Source: an uncultured Lactobacillus sp.
Lineage (GTDB): Bacteria > Bacillota > Bacilli > Lactobacillales > Lactobacillaceae
DNA length: 64,000 nucleotides
Assembly: GCF_902491705.1 (NCBI RefSeq)
Contig: NZ_CABUIW010000004.1
Location: 1-64,000 of the forward strand
Direction: 5' to 3'
Below the pieces are notes generated by a model. It was not told where the DNA came from, searched no databases, and was given only the letters and a program-made list of their open reading frames with translations. Below, one piece after another: positions 55,085 to 64,000 of this stretch (position 1 is the stretch's first letter; the number at the start of each line of letters is the position of its first letter). The position numbers and the translations under genes were made by a program.

Positions 55085-56017
55085 ATGGCTGATAAGAAGA
55101 AAAATACTGCTACAAAGAAAGCAAGTAAAAAAGATGCTACACAAAAGGCTACTCTCCCACCTTCTGGATTTAAGGTGGCTATACGTGAAATTTTACGTTC
55201 TAAGTCTGCATGTATAGCTTTGATTATCATTATTTTAATTTTGTTATTCACTTTCGGTGGTTCATTGTTCTTGAACAGAGCACAAATTACTGAAATGAAC
55301 ATTGTGGATGCCTACTATGGTTGGGGCCAAGGCGGACACCTTCTCGGTACTGATGATGGTGGTCGTGACATTTTGAAGTTGCTCATCATGGGTGGACGTA
55401 ACTCAATCATGATTGGTATCTCAGTAACTGTAATTACTGAAATCGTTGGTTTGGTAGTCGGATTAGTTTCTGGTTACTACGGTGGTGCAGTTGATGTTGT
55501 TATCATGAGAATAGTTGACTTCATTCAGATTTTGCCACAAATGCCAATTATCATTGTTTTGACTACAGTTATTCCTAACTACAACGCTGTAACTTTGGTA
55601 TTGTTAATTGCGATGTTTGGATGGACAACGACGGCACGTTACTACCGTTCATTCATCTTGTCGCAACGTGATCGTGATTACGTTTTGGCATCAAAGACTT
55701 CAGGTTCTTCTAACTTACAAATTATGTTCCGTGAAGTTTTGCCTAACATCACTTCAATGATTATCATCGACGTTGTTTTAACTATTGCTGGTAACATTGG
55801 TATTGAAACTAGTTTGTCCTTCTTGGGTTATGGTTTGCCAACCACTACGCCATCACTTGGTACTTTGATTGGATTTGCCGATGACCCAGTTAACGTTATT
55901 AACCGTCCATGGTTATGGCTTCCAGCTACAATCTTACTTTTGGTAATTTCCTTAAGTATTAACTACGTTGGTCGTGCTCTTCAACGTGCTGGTGACGCAA
56001 GACAACGTGAAAATTAA
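55085..56017 (+). CDS. oppC: Oligopeptide ABC transporter permease OppC
   Basis: 310 residues. Lys/Ala/Thr-rich cytoplasmic N-terminus (1-35), six membrane segments, LLGTDDGGRDILKLLIMGGRNS and the coupling segment RDYVLASKTSGSSNLQIMFREVLPN. GGGAGGAG before ATG. Followed by a terminator. Confidence 0.95.
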   Translation: MADKKKNTATKKASKKDATQKATLPPSGFKVAIREILRSKSACIALIIIILILLFTFGGSLFLNRAQITEMNIVDAYYGWGQGGHLLGTDDGGRDILKLLIMGGRNSIMIGISVTVITEIVGLVVGLVSGYYGGAVDVVIMRIVDFIQILPQMPIIIVLTTVIPNYNAVTLVLLIAMFGWTTTARYYRSFILSQRDRDYVLASKTSGSSNLQIMFREVLPNITSMIIIDVVLTIAGNIGIETSLSFLGYGLPTTTPSLGTLIGFADDPVNVINRPWLWLPATILLLVISLSINYVGRALQRAGDARQREN

Positions 56018-56037
56018 TAGTTTAATAAAAAACATTA

Positions 56038-56071
56038 AAACAGCTCCATCACTTGATAGAGCTGTTTTTTT
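56038..56071 (+). terminator. Terminator of oppDFBC
   Basis: AAACAGCTC / GAGCTGTTT stem with 12-base loop, T7. Confidence 0.88.
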
Positions 56072-56160
56072 AGTTCCATAATAATAAAATTATGTTGGTT
56101 ATAATAATAAACCTATGCTAATTAAATAAAATAAAAATTAAATTTATTTTCATAAAACTA

Positions 56161-56188
56161 TTGAAAAATTAATCTATCGTGGTATTAT
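56161..56188 (+). promoter_or_regulatory. Promoter of the first oppA
   Basis: -35 TTGAAA (56161-56166), 16-base spacer, extended -10 TGGTATTAT (-10 at 56183-56188). Leader of about 70 bases. Confidence 0.7.
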
Positions 56189-56265
56189 TTAATCATCAAC
56201 TTGATTCAAAGATTTTTAATAAAAAATTCTTAAAAGATATCCTAGATGGATGGAGGAAATGTTAT

Positions 56266-58035
56266 ATGAAATTAACAAAAGTATTAGGTTCTGTAGGAGT
56301 AATTTCTGCAGCCGCGGTAGCATTAGCTGCTTGTGGTCAAAGTGGTAACAACAATAATCAAGGAGCAAAGGACGCTAAGAAGTTCCCAGAATCAACTCCT
56401 AAGAAAGCCACTAAGCAAGGTGGTACTGTTTCTGTAGCTTTGAAAACAGATACTCCATTTACTGGAATCTTTTCTGATGAATTATCAACTTCAACTATTG
56501 ACTCAAATGTAGCTGCACCTGGTGAAGAATCTTTATTTGATACTGATGATCATTACAGAATCAATGATAAGGGTGCTGCTACTCTTAAGATTGACCGTAA
56601 GGCTAAGACAGTAACTATTACTGTTAAGAAAGGCGTTAAGTGGTCAGATGGTAAGCAAGTAAACGCTAAGGACCTTGAATATCCATACGAAATCTTGGCA
56701 AACAAGAAGACTCAAGCTCAACGTTATGACTCAACTCTTGAATTTATCAAGGGTATGAAGGAATACCACGAAGGCAAGGCTAAGACTATTTCAGGTATTG
56801 AAATGCCAGATGGTGAAAATGGTCGTACAATTGTAATTCACTACACTCAATTGAAGCCAGGTATGTACTTCTCAGGTAACGGTTACTTCTGGGAATCAGC
56901 TGCACCATACCACTACTTAAAGAATGTTCCATTTAACAAGCTTCAATCATCTGACCAAATCAGAAAGAAGCCATTGTACTTTGGTCCATTTAAGCTTGAT
57001 AAGCTTGTTCGTGGTCAATCAGTAACTTGGGTTCCAAACAAGTACTACTGGAGAGGTAAACCAAAGTTGAATAAGGTTGTAATCCAAGTAGTTAACCCTA
57101 ACTCAGCTTCTCAAGCTATCAAGAGTCACAAGTTCGACATTACTGGTGTAATTAACTCACAATGGGATCAAGTTAAGAACACTAAGGGTGTTAACTGGGT
57201 TGCTTCAGTTCCATTGGCATACAGCTACGTCGGCTTTAAGATGGGTAAATGGGACGCTAAGACTGGCAAGAACGTAATGGACAAGAACTCCAAGGTTGCT
57301 AACAAGTCATTGCGTCAAGCTATCGGTTATGCAATGAACATTGATGCTGTTAACAAGCGTTACACTCAAGGTTTGAGCTTCAGAGTTAACACTTTGATTC
57401 CTTCAGGCTTTGGTGCTTACCACGATAGTAGCATTAAAGGTTACAACTACAACTTGAAGAAGGCTAACCAATTATTGGACAAGGCTGGATACAAGAAGAA
57501 GGGTAAGTGGCGTGTACAACCTAACGGTAAGCCATTAGTACTTCACTTCGCTACTATGTCAGGCTCACCAAACGCAGAAGCTATTGCACAAAACTACTTG
57601 CAACAATGGCACAAGATCGGTTTGAACGTTAAGCTTACAGGCGGTCGTTTGATGGAATTCAACTCATTCTACGACAAGGTTCAAAACGATTCTAAGGATA
57701 TCGACTTCTTCCAAGCAGGTTGGTCATTAGCATCTGAACCATCACAAGCAAGTATGTACGGCGAAACTTCACCAATGAACTACGAACGTTTCGTAACTCC
57801 AGAAAACAACAAGTTGCTTGCTGACATGGACTCACAAAAGGCCTTTGATACTAAGTACCGTGTAAAGGTCTTCCACCAATGGCAAAAGTACATGTACGAT
57901 GAAGCCTTTGTAATCCCAACAAGTAACTCATACAGCATCAGCGCTGTAAACAACAAACTTACTGGCTACTCAACTAAGCCATCACAAAACAACAACGGTC
58001 ACCAATTATGGTACCAAGTAGGTTACGCTAAGTAA
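56266..58035 (+). CDS. oppA: Oligopeptide-binding lipoprotein OppA (first copy)
   Basis: 589 residues. Lipoprotein signal with lipobox LAAC (Cys about 23), so anchored outside the membrane. Substrate-binding protein family 5, with KKGVKWSDGKQVNAKDLEYPYE. TGGAGGA lies 8 bases before ATG 56266; a longer GTG frame upstream has no binding site. Very strong codon bias (AAC, AAG, GGT) indicates high expression. Its second copy follows, sharing most of the sequence. Confidence 0.95.
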   Translation: MKLTKVLGSVGVISAAAVALAACGQSGNNNNQGAKDAKKFPESTPKKATKQGGTVSVALKTDTPFTGIFSDELSTSTIDSNVAAPGEESLFDTDDHYRINDKGAATLKIDRKAKTVTITVKKGVKWSDGKQVNAKDLEYPYEILANKKTQAQRYDSTLEFIKGMKEYHEGKAKTISGIEMPDGENGRTIVIHYTQLKPGMYFSGNGYFWESAAPYHYLKNVPFNKLQSSDQIRKKPLYFGPFKLDKLVRGQSVTWVPNKYYWRGKPKLNKVVIQVVNPNSASQAIKSHKFDITGVINSQWDQVKNTKGVNWVASVPLAYSYVGFKMGKWDAKTGKNVMDKNSKVANKSLRQAIGYAMNIDAVNKRYTQGLSFRVNTLIPSGFGAYHDSSIKGYNYNLKKANQLLDKAGYKKKGKWRVQPNGKPLVLHFATMSGSPNAEAIAQNYLQQWHKIGLNVKLTGGRLMEFNSFYDKVQNDSKDIDFFQAGWSLASEPSQASMYGETSPMNYERFVTPENNKLLADMDSQKAFDTKYRVKVFHQWQKYMYDEAFVIPTSNSYSISAVNNKLTGYSTKPSQNNNGHQLWYQVGYAK

Positions 58036-58134
58036 TTTAAACAAGCAAACACATTAGTAAAAATCTCTAAAATTCTAAACAATAAATAATCCTTTACATA
58101 AACTTTCATATTAAAATCTAATAACTAACATAAA

Positions 58135-58172
58135 AAACGACAGATATCTTAAAAAAGATACCTGTCGTTTTC
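58135..58172 (+). terminator. Terminator of the first oppA
   Basis: AAACGACAG-TATCT pairs with AGATA-CTGTCGTTT (one A-C mismatch), 6-base A loop. Confidence 0.85.
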
Positions 58173-58178
58173 ATGCTG

Positions 58179-58207
58179 TTGTAACTTTTTTGTAATAGTG
58201 CTATTAT
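58179..58207 (+). promoter_or_regulatory. Promoter of the second oppA
   Basis: -35 TTGTAA (58179-58184), 17-base spacer, -10 TATTAT (58202-58207). A short AACTTG/CAAGTT hairpin is in the leader. Confidence 0.75.
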
Positions 58208-58248
58208 GAACTAGTCAACTTGTTCCAAGTTATGGAGGATTTTTACTA

Positions 58249-60021
58249 ATGAAAAAGGCAAAATTATTTGCTGGCGTTACACTGTTATCTGGTGTTGCCC
58301 TTACATTAGCAGCTTGTGGTAAGCCATCTAATTCAAATGCTAACGAAGCTTCAACTGCTGCTAAATTTAGTTCAGCTGTTCCAACTAAGGCTACTAAAAA
58401 TGGTGGTACTGTAAAGGTTGCTGTTGAAACTGATACCCCATTCACAGGTATTTTTAATGATGAACTTTCAACTTCAGCAACTGATACTGAAGTTATGCAA
58501 TATGGTGCTGAATCACTTTTTGCTACTGATGATCATTATGTCTTCACTGACAAGGGTGCAGCTACTATTAAGATTGACCAAAAGGCCAAGACTGCAACTA
58601 TCAATATTAAGAAGAACGTTAAGTGGTCAGATGGTAAGCCTGTAACTGCTAAGGACTACGAATACGCTTATGAAATTATTGCTAACAAGGACACCAAGTC
58701 ACAACGTTACACTGCAAGTTTAGCTGACTTGGAAGGTTTGCAAGAATATCATGATGGTAAGTCAAACAGCATTTCAGGTATTGAAATGCCAGATGGTGAA
58801 AACGGACGTAAAGTTGTTCTTCACTTCAAGACTATGAAGCCTGGTATGAACACTAGTGGTAATGGTTATATCTGGGAAACTGCTGCACCATACCACTACT
58901 TAAAGGATGTTAAGTTCAAGGACTTGATGTCAAGTGATAAGATTCGTAAGAAGCCTTTGTTCTTTGGTCCATACAAGCTTCAAAAACTTGTTCGTGGTCA
59001 ATCAACTACTTGGGTTCCAAACAAGTACTACTACAAGGGCAAGCCAAAGCTTAGCAAGATTACCGCTTCTGTAATCAACCCTAACTCAGTTGCTCAAAGT
59101 ATTAAGTCAAACAAGTTTGATGTTATTCAAGTTATTAACTCACAATGGCCAAACGTTAAGAACACTAAGGGTGTAAACTTCATCGCTACTGTTCCACTTT
59201 CATACTCATACCTTGGCTTCAAGGTTGGTAAGTGGGATGCCAAGAAGGGCGAAAACGTAATGAACCCTAAATCAAAGATGAACAACAAGGCTTTGCGTCA
59301 AGCTATCGGTTACGGTATGAACGTTAACCAAGTTGCTAAGCGTTACTCATACGGCTTGAGCTTCAGAATTCCTACTTTGATTCCTAAGCAATTCGGCGAC
59401 TACTTCGACAAGGATGTTAAGGGTTACTCATACAACATTAAGAAGGGTAACGAAATTTTGGACAAGGCTGGATTCAAGAAGAAGGGTACTTACCGTGTAC
59501 AACCTAACGGCAAGCCTTTAACTATCCGTCTTGCAGCTATGAGTGGTAATGCTAACCAAGAACCAATCATCCAAAACTACATCCAACAATGGAAGAAGGA
59601 AGGCTTAAACGTTAAGCTTACTGGTGGTCGTTTGATCGAATTTAACTCATTCTACGACAAGGTTCAAAACGATGATCCATCAGTTGATATGTTCATGGGT
59701 GCATGGTCACTTTCAAGTGAACCATTACCAAACGACCTTTACGGTGAAAGAGCTCCAATGAACTACTCACGTTTCGTAACTAAGAAGAACATTCAACTTC
59801 TTGACGAAATGGACTCACAAAAGGCCTTCAACCATTCATACAGAATTGATAAATTCCACGAATGGCAAAAGTACATGGATGACGAAGCTTACGTTCTCCC
59901 TGTATCAAACAGCTACACAATTACTGCAGTTAATAAGAAACTTACTGGCTACTCACTTAAGCCATCAGCTTCAATGGGTAACGGATTCCCTAACTGGTAC
60001 AACGTAGCTTACACTAAGTAA
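58249..60021 (+). CDS. oppA: Oligopeptide-binding lipoprotein OppA (second copy)
   Basis: 590 residues, lipobox LAAC (Cys about 24). Aligns with the first copy along its whole length, with blocks such as SGIEMPDGENGR, FGPYKLQKLVRGQS and LTGGRL shared, but with many substitutions in between, so it is an old duplication rather than recent. TGGAGGA before ATG. Also highly codon-biased. The two may differ in peptide preference. Confidence 0.95.
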   Translation: MKKAKLFAGVTLLSGVALTLAACGKPSNSNANEASTAAKFSSAVPTKATKNGGTVKVAVETDTPFTGIFNDELSTSATDTEVMQYGAESLFATDDHYVFTDKGAATIKIDQKAKTATINIKKNVKWSDGKPVTAKDYEYAYEIIANKDTKSQRYTASLADLEGLQEYHDGKSNSISGIEMPDGENGRKVVLHFKTMKPGMNTSGNGYIWETAAPYHYLKDVKFKDLMSSDKIRKKPLFFGPYKLQKLVRGQSTTWVPNKYYYKGKPKLSKITASVINPNSVAQSIKSNKFDVIQVINSQWPNVKNTKGVNFIATVPLSYSYLGFKVGKWDAKKGENVMNPKSKMNNKALRQAIGYGMNVNQVAKRYSYGLSFRIPTLIPKQFGDYFDKDVKGYSYNIKKGNEILDKAGFKKKGTYRVQPNGKPLTIRLAAMSGNANQEPIIQNYIQQWKKEGLNVKLTGGRLIEFNSFYDKVQNDDPSVDMFMGAWSLSSEPLPNDLYGERAPMNYSRFVTKKNIQLLDEMDSQKAFNHSYRIDKFHEWQKYMDDEAYVLPVSNSYTITAVNKKLTGYSLKPSASMGNGFPNWYNVAYTK

Positions 60022-60039
60022 TAAAAATTAATAAGTGTT

Positions 60040-60076
60040 AAAAGGACTACTTCATTTTTTTGAAGTAGTCCTTTTT
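60040..60076 (+). terminator. Terminator of the second oppA
   Basis: AAAAGGACTACTTCA / TGAAGTAGTCCTTTT stem, T6 loop, T run. Confidence 0.92.
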
Positions 60077-60104
60077 GACATTCAAATTTTAGTAATAAAA
60101 CTGG

Positions 60105-60110
60105 TATAAT
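60105..60110 (+). promoter_or_regulatory. Extended -10 promoter of rnc-smc
   Basis: TGGTATAAT extended -10; upstream TTCAAA at 18-base spacing is a weak -35. Confidence 0.6.
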
Positions 60111-60136
60111 TTATTAAGTATAAAAGGGGCAATTAT

Positions 60137-60823
60137 ATGGTAAGTACAAAATTTTTAAAGAAATTAAAAGACGAATATAATATCGAATTTAATAATGAAA
60201 AATTACTAGAAGAAGCATTTACGCATTCTTCATATTCTAATGAACACCCTGATGATGGGATTCGTGATTATGAAAAACTAGAATTCTTGGGCGATGCAGT
60301 TCTTGAATTAGCCGTATCTAATTATCTATATCGTCACTACCCTAAGTTAAATGAAGGCGAGTTAACTAGATTAAGATCTAATATTGTTAGAACTGAAGGA
60401 TTTTCTGAATTTGCCATTGAATGTGGTTTTCAAAAGGAAATTCACTTGGGTAATGGTGAAGAAAAAGCTGGTGCTAGAAGCCGTAAAACTTTACTAGAAG
60501 ATGTTTTTGAAGCCTTTAATGGCGCCTTGTATCTTGATCAGGGGATGCCAGCAGTTGAACATTTCTTACACTTAACCGTTTATCCTTTGATTGATAAAGG
60601 TGAGTTTGACGATTCACGAGACTACAAGACAGATTTGCAAGAATTGTTACAACAAAATGGTCCCGTTAATATTGAATATTCAGTAATTAGTGAATCACAA
60701 TTGCCATCGCATTTTGTAGTTGAATTAAAGATCAATGATCAAGCTAAGACTCGCGGTGAGGGCCATAACAAGAAGGCTGCTGAACAACAAGCTGCCAAGG
60801 CTGCATTACAAGAATTAGAGTAA
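60137..60823 (+). CDS. rnc: Ribonuclease III
   Basis: 228 residues. Catalytic signature EKLEFLGDAVLELAVS (about 46-61) and LLEDVFEAFNGALYLD (metal Glu). C-terminal dsRNA-binding domain (about 155-228). Processes rRNA and cleaves dsRNA. AAAGGGGC precedes the ATG. smc follows 11 bases later. Confidence 0.96.
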   Translation: MVSTKFLKKLKDEYNIEFNNEKLLEEAFTHSSYSNEHPDDGIRDYEKLEFLGDAVLELAVSNYLYRHYPKLNEGELTRLRSNIVRTEGFSEFAIECGFQKEIHLGNGEEKAGARSRKTLLEDVFEAFNGALYLDQGMPAVEHFLHLTVYPLIDKGEFDDSRDYKTDLQELLQQNGPVNIEYSVISESQLPSHFVVELKINDQAKTRGEGHNKKAAEQQAAKAALQELE

Positions 60824-60834
60824 GGGGACAAAAA

Positions 60835-63800
60835 GTGCCATTAACAGAATTAGTGCTCGATGGTTTTAAATCATTTGCAGAAAAGACAACTATTCATTTT
60901 AATGACGGAATAACTGGCATCGTTGGACCTAACGGTAGTGGTAAGAGTAACATTACAGAAGCTATTCGTTGGGTAATGGGTGAATCAAGTGCCAAATCTC
61001 TTCGTGGTACTAACATGAAGGACGTTATTTTTGCTGGTAGTCAATATAGAAAGCCACTGAATAAGGCAGAAGTTACTTTAGTATTTGACAATAAAGATCG
61101 TGAATTAGCTTTTGATGCTGATCAAGTCTCAATTACTAGAAGAATTTTGCGTTCAGGTGATAGTGAATTTCTCATTAATAACCAGCAAGTTCGAATGCGT
61201 GATGTTCGTGCGCTTTTCCTTGATTCAGGAATTTCACCAAACAGTTTGGCAATTATTTCCCAGGGACGCGTTGACCAAATACTGAATTCTCGTCCAGACC
61301 AGAGAAGAATTATTTTTGAAGAAGCTGCTGGCGTGCTCCATTTTAAACAACAAAAAGAAGAAGCACAGACTCAGCTTAAGAAGACTCAAGATAACTTAAT
61401 TAGAATTAATGACTTAGTTAAAGAACTTGAGGGTCGTCTTGAACCGCTTCATGAACAAAGCTCACTTGCTAAAGAATATCAATTCCAAAAAGAAGGCTTA
61501 GATAAGAAGCTAAAGAGCTTATTGGCCTTTGAAATAGAAGATATTAATCATCAAAAAGAAGATGTACAAAAGTCTGCAGAAAAAAGTAAGCATCTTTTAG
61601 CTAAATTAGATAATGAAGTTAAGGATTCACAAGATGCTGTCTCTGAAAAAAGGGATGAATACAAAAAGCTGCAAAATAAGCGTGACGATACGCAAAAGCA
61701 ATTGCTTGAACTCAGCAAACAATTATCTGATTTAGATGCAAGTTTGCAAATGGCAGAACAATCACGCAAATTTGATGATGCCACTAAGATTGAATATCAA
61801 AATCAAGTTAAGAATTTAAAAAATGGTCTTGTTAAGTTAAATGATGACTTAGCTAGTTTGCAAAAGACAGCTGCTGAATTAAAAGATAAGCAGGCAGCTT
61901 TGCAAAAACAGCGTGATGGGTTAACTGCAGAATTAAAAGAAGATCCAGCTGAGTTAAATAAGAAGCTGGAAAATTGTAGAAATGATTATATTCAACTTTT
62001 GCAAGATCAAGCAACGACTAATAACCAGATTGTTAACTTGAACACGGAATTAAAGCGTAGTAAGGCTGATACTAGCTATCAAAATAGTGATGTTTCAAAA
62101 CAACTTAGTGAAGCAAAAGCTGATCTTGAAAAATCACGTGCTGAAGGTAAGAAGCTAACTGAAAAACGTAAACAAGAAAAGATTCAATTAGCTGAAATTA
62201 ATGATCAAAATAGTGATTTAACAGAAAAGATTGATCATTTACGTCAAACTGTTGCCGATGAACGAGGTAAGTTAGAAAAGATTGAAGCTCGTCATGAAGC
62301 ATTAGTTAATATCCAAAAAAGACATGAAGGCTACTACTACGGTGTTCGTAATGTCTTGAATCACTTGAATGCTTTCCCTGGTGTAATTGGTGCAGTAGGT
62401 GAATTGATTTCATTCCCAGTTGAACTTGAAGCAGCAATGACTACTGCTCTTGGTGGCGGCGTTCAAGATTTGGTTACTGATAGCAGAATCAGTGCTAGAA
62501 ATGCGATTAATCAATTAAAACGCAGTCGCGGCGGTCGAGCTACTTTCTTACCATTAGATGGATTGCGTCAATATGGCATCCCTCAATCAACAGTAACCAC
62601 TCTAAAGTCATATGAAGGCTTTAGAGGAATAGCCAGTGATCTGGTTGAAAGTAAAACTGATCATGATATTAACGCTGCGATTAACTATTTATTAGGTAGT
62701 GTCATTATCGTTGATACTATTGATACTGCGTTATCTGTTTCTAAGCGAATTAATCGCTACAGAATTGTTACTTTGGATGGGGATGTAATTTCACCAGGTG
62801 GTTCTATGACTGGTGGGCAAAGAAACCAGCGTAGTAATTCTCCATTGCAAACTGCAACTGAAATCAATCAATTAGAATCACAAATTAAGACTTTAACTAA
62901 GACGTTAAAGGAAGACCAAACTCAGCTTGAAGCTTTAGTTGAACAAGGTCAAAAAGTAAGTGCTGAATTACAAAAGATTCAAAGCGCTTTGCAAGAAACA
63001 AATCAAGCAATTAATGAAGCTGCAATTTCCTTCCAGAGCCAAGAAAAGGAAGTTAAGCGTTTAGTTGATGCTAATACTTTATATGAATCCAGAGTTAAAG
63101 AACGCGATTCACGAATTAAAGATTTAAAGAAGCAAATTGACCAAGCTCAAACTAAACAAAAGCAATTGACTAAGCAAGGCGAAGAACAAAGAGCTGCAAT
63201 GAATCAGTTGCAAGAAAGAATTAGCAACTTTAATAGCTTGAGTCAAAAGGTACAAGATAAGTTATCTAAGTTAGATCCAGATATTGCGGTTTATACCAAT
63301 AAATTAGAAAACTTGCTCAGTCAAGAAAATGAGAAAAAGATGCAGATTGAAAATAATCAAAAGCAAACTGCTGATTTAACTCAAAAATTGCAAGACTTAA
63401 TGCAAAATAATGAGCTTTCAACTAAGAAGAGTACAGATTTAAACAAGCAAAAGAAGGATCTGGCACGTCAAACTGAAAGTTTGCAAACCAAATTGAATGA
63501 CCTTAGTTCGCAATTAGGTCAATTTGATGCGCAAATTAATCAATTGGATCAAGTAGCTAGTCGAAACTATGAATTGCGCAAGGATGCTGCACTTGAGCAA
63601 GAAGATTATTCAGTGCAACTTGCTAAATTTAATAGTGCAATTAATCAGCGACTTGAAACTTTACGTGATGATTATTCATTAACTTACGAAGCTGCTCTTG
63701 CCCAAGCTGACGGCGAAAATAATGAAGATACCAGAAATGAATTAGCTAAAAGCGTTAAATTGCATCGCATGTCAATTGAAGATATTGGCCCTGTTAACCT

Positions 63801-64000
63801 TGATTCAATTCAAGAATATGAAGATGTTAAAAAGCGTTATGACTTCTTGAGCGGACAACAAGATGACTTGCTTAAAGCTCGTGATAATCTTGAAAAATCA
63901 ATGAATGAGCTTGATGAAGAAGTTAAGACTCGTTTCAAGAATACGTTTAATACTGTCGCAGATAGTTTTAAGCAAATCTTCCCAGTTGTCTTTGGTGGCG
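60835..64000 (+). CDS. smc: Chromosome partition protein SMC (3' end outside window)
   Basis: 1055 codons of an open frame from GTG 60835 (AGGGGAC upstream) to the right edge, so incomplete. [16 protein letters not shown] start, Walker [10 protein letters not shown] (about 32), a first coiled coil, hinge about 500-660 ([31 protein letters not shown]), second coiled coil, then the start of the C-terminal lobe. The signature motif and Walker B lie beyond 64000. Condenses the chromosome with ScpA/ScpB. Confidence 0.97.
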   Translation, partial: MPLTELVLDGFKSFAEKTTIHFNDGITGIVGPNGSGKSNITEAIRWVMGESSAKSLRGTNMKDVIFAGSQYRKPLNKAEVTLVFDNKDRELAFDADQVSITRRILRSGDSEFLINNQQVRMRDVRALFLDSGISPNSLAIISQGRVDQILNSRPDQRRIIFEEAAGVLHFKQQKEEAQTQLKKTQDNLIRINDLVKELEGRLEPLHEQSSLAKEYQFQKEGLDKKLKSLLAFEIEDINHQKEDVQKSAEKSKHLLAKLDNEVKDSQDAVSEKRDEYKKLQNKRDDTQKQLLELSKQLSDLDASLQMAEQSRKFDDATKIEYQNQVKNLKNGLVKLNDDLASLQKTAAELKDKQAALQKQRDGLTAELKEDPAELNKKLENCRNDYIQLLQDQATTNNQIVNLNTELKRSKADTSYQNSDVSKQLSEAKADLEKSRAEGKKLTEKRKQEKIQLAEINDQNSDLTEKIDHLRQTVADERGKLEKIEARHEALVNIQKRHEGYYYGVRNVLNHLNAFPGVIGAVGELISFPVELEAAMTTALGGGVQDLVTDSRISARNAINQLKRSRGGRATFLPLDGLRQYGIPQSTVTTLKSYEGFRGIASDLVESKTDHDINAAINYLLGSVIIVDTIDTALSVSKRINRYRIVTLDGDVISPGGSMTGGQRNQRSNSPLQTATEINQLESQIKTLTKTLKEDQTQLEALVEQGQKVSAELQKIQSALQETNQAINEAAISFQSQEKEVKRLVDANTLYESRVKERDSRIKDLKKQIDQAQTKQKQLTKQGEEQRAAMNQLQERISNFNSLSQKVQDKLSKLDPDIAVYTNKLENLLSQENEKKMQIENNQKQTADLTQKLQDLMQNNELSTKKSTDLNKQKKDLARQTESLQTKLNDLSSQLGQFDAQINQLDQVASRNYELRKDAALEQEDYSVQLAKFNSAINQRLETLRDDYSLTYEAALAQADGENNEDTRNELAKSVKLHRMSIEDIGPVNLDSIQEYEDVKKRYDFLSGQQDDLLKARDNLEKSMNELDEEVKTRFKNTFNTVADSFKQIFPVVFGG

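Noticed and set aside
56266..60021. Recent oppA duplication or gene conversion
   Set aside because: The copies share blocks but differ throughout at protein and DNA level, so a recent event is not supported.
1..64000. CRISPR arrays, insertion sequences, toxin-antitoxin or restriction genes
   Set aside because: I looked for regularly spaced repeats, transposase-like frames and defence-type domains and saw none.

Overview
The window looks like a chromosomal segment from a low-GC Gram-positive of the Lactobacillus acidophilus group. The evidence is AT-rich DNA, strong AGGAGG-type ribosome binding sites, Firmicute core gene orders (gmk-rpoZ-priA-fmt-rsmB-stp-pknB-rsgA-rpe-thiN; rplU leader-rplU-rpmA; asp23-nusB-folD-xseAB-ispA-tlyA-recN; rnc-smc), and a secreted GH25 muramidase whose C-terminus resembles the SLAP cell-wall domains of S-layer lactobacilli. 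I cannot assign a species. I see no prophage, insertion sequence or CRISPR array.

Region 1 (1-10.3 kb) is a sugar locus: a lactose/cellobiose-type PTS EIIC and a ROK/XylR-type repressor on the minus strand, divergent from a ROK protein, a GH1 phospho-beta-glycosidase, a GH31 alpha-xylosidase and a GH42 beta-galactosidase. A 12-base motif, AATTAACTAACT, lies just downstream of the promoters on both sides and is the best operator candidate. A cre-like site overlaps one promoter.

Region 2 (10.3-24.7 kb) is accessory. It holds a small membrane protein, a Cof-type phosphatase and a two-gene ABC exporter preceded by a leader RNA that looks like a ribosome-controlled transcription attenuator. It also holds an Spx/ArsC-like protein with an esterase, tRNA-Arg(UCU), the GH25 muramidase, a lipoprotein hydrolase with a DUF2207 membrane protein, a 4-oxalocrotonate tautomerase, ilvE, a DUF2325 protein and a YitT-family protein. 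The YitT promoter carries a third copy of the sugar-locus motif.

Region 3 (24.7-51.9 kb) is core housekeeping: L21/L27, an M24 peptidase, EF-P, Asp23, NusB, folate, exonuclease VII, isoprenoid and repair genes, then the gmk-to-thiN operon with the PASTA kinase/phosphatase pair. L28, a second Asp23 protein, the FakA-type kinase, recG, plsX and acpP follow.

Region 4 (52-64 kb) is an oligopeptide permease operon (oppDFBC) with two tandem oppA lipoprotein genes, each with its own promoter. It sits between acpP and rnc-smc; smc runs off the right edge.

The most notable signal is the 11.6-11.85 kb leader. A promoter is followed by a 7-codon ORF (MIRLLNL) buried in the 5' arm of a long stem. The 3' arm of that stem can instead pair with the 5' arm of a strong intrinsic terminator just upstream of the ABC exporter genes. 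This is the layout expected of an antibiotic- or translation-stress-sensing attenuator like the one upstream of bmrCD in Bacillus subtilis.
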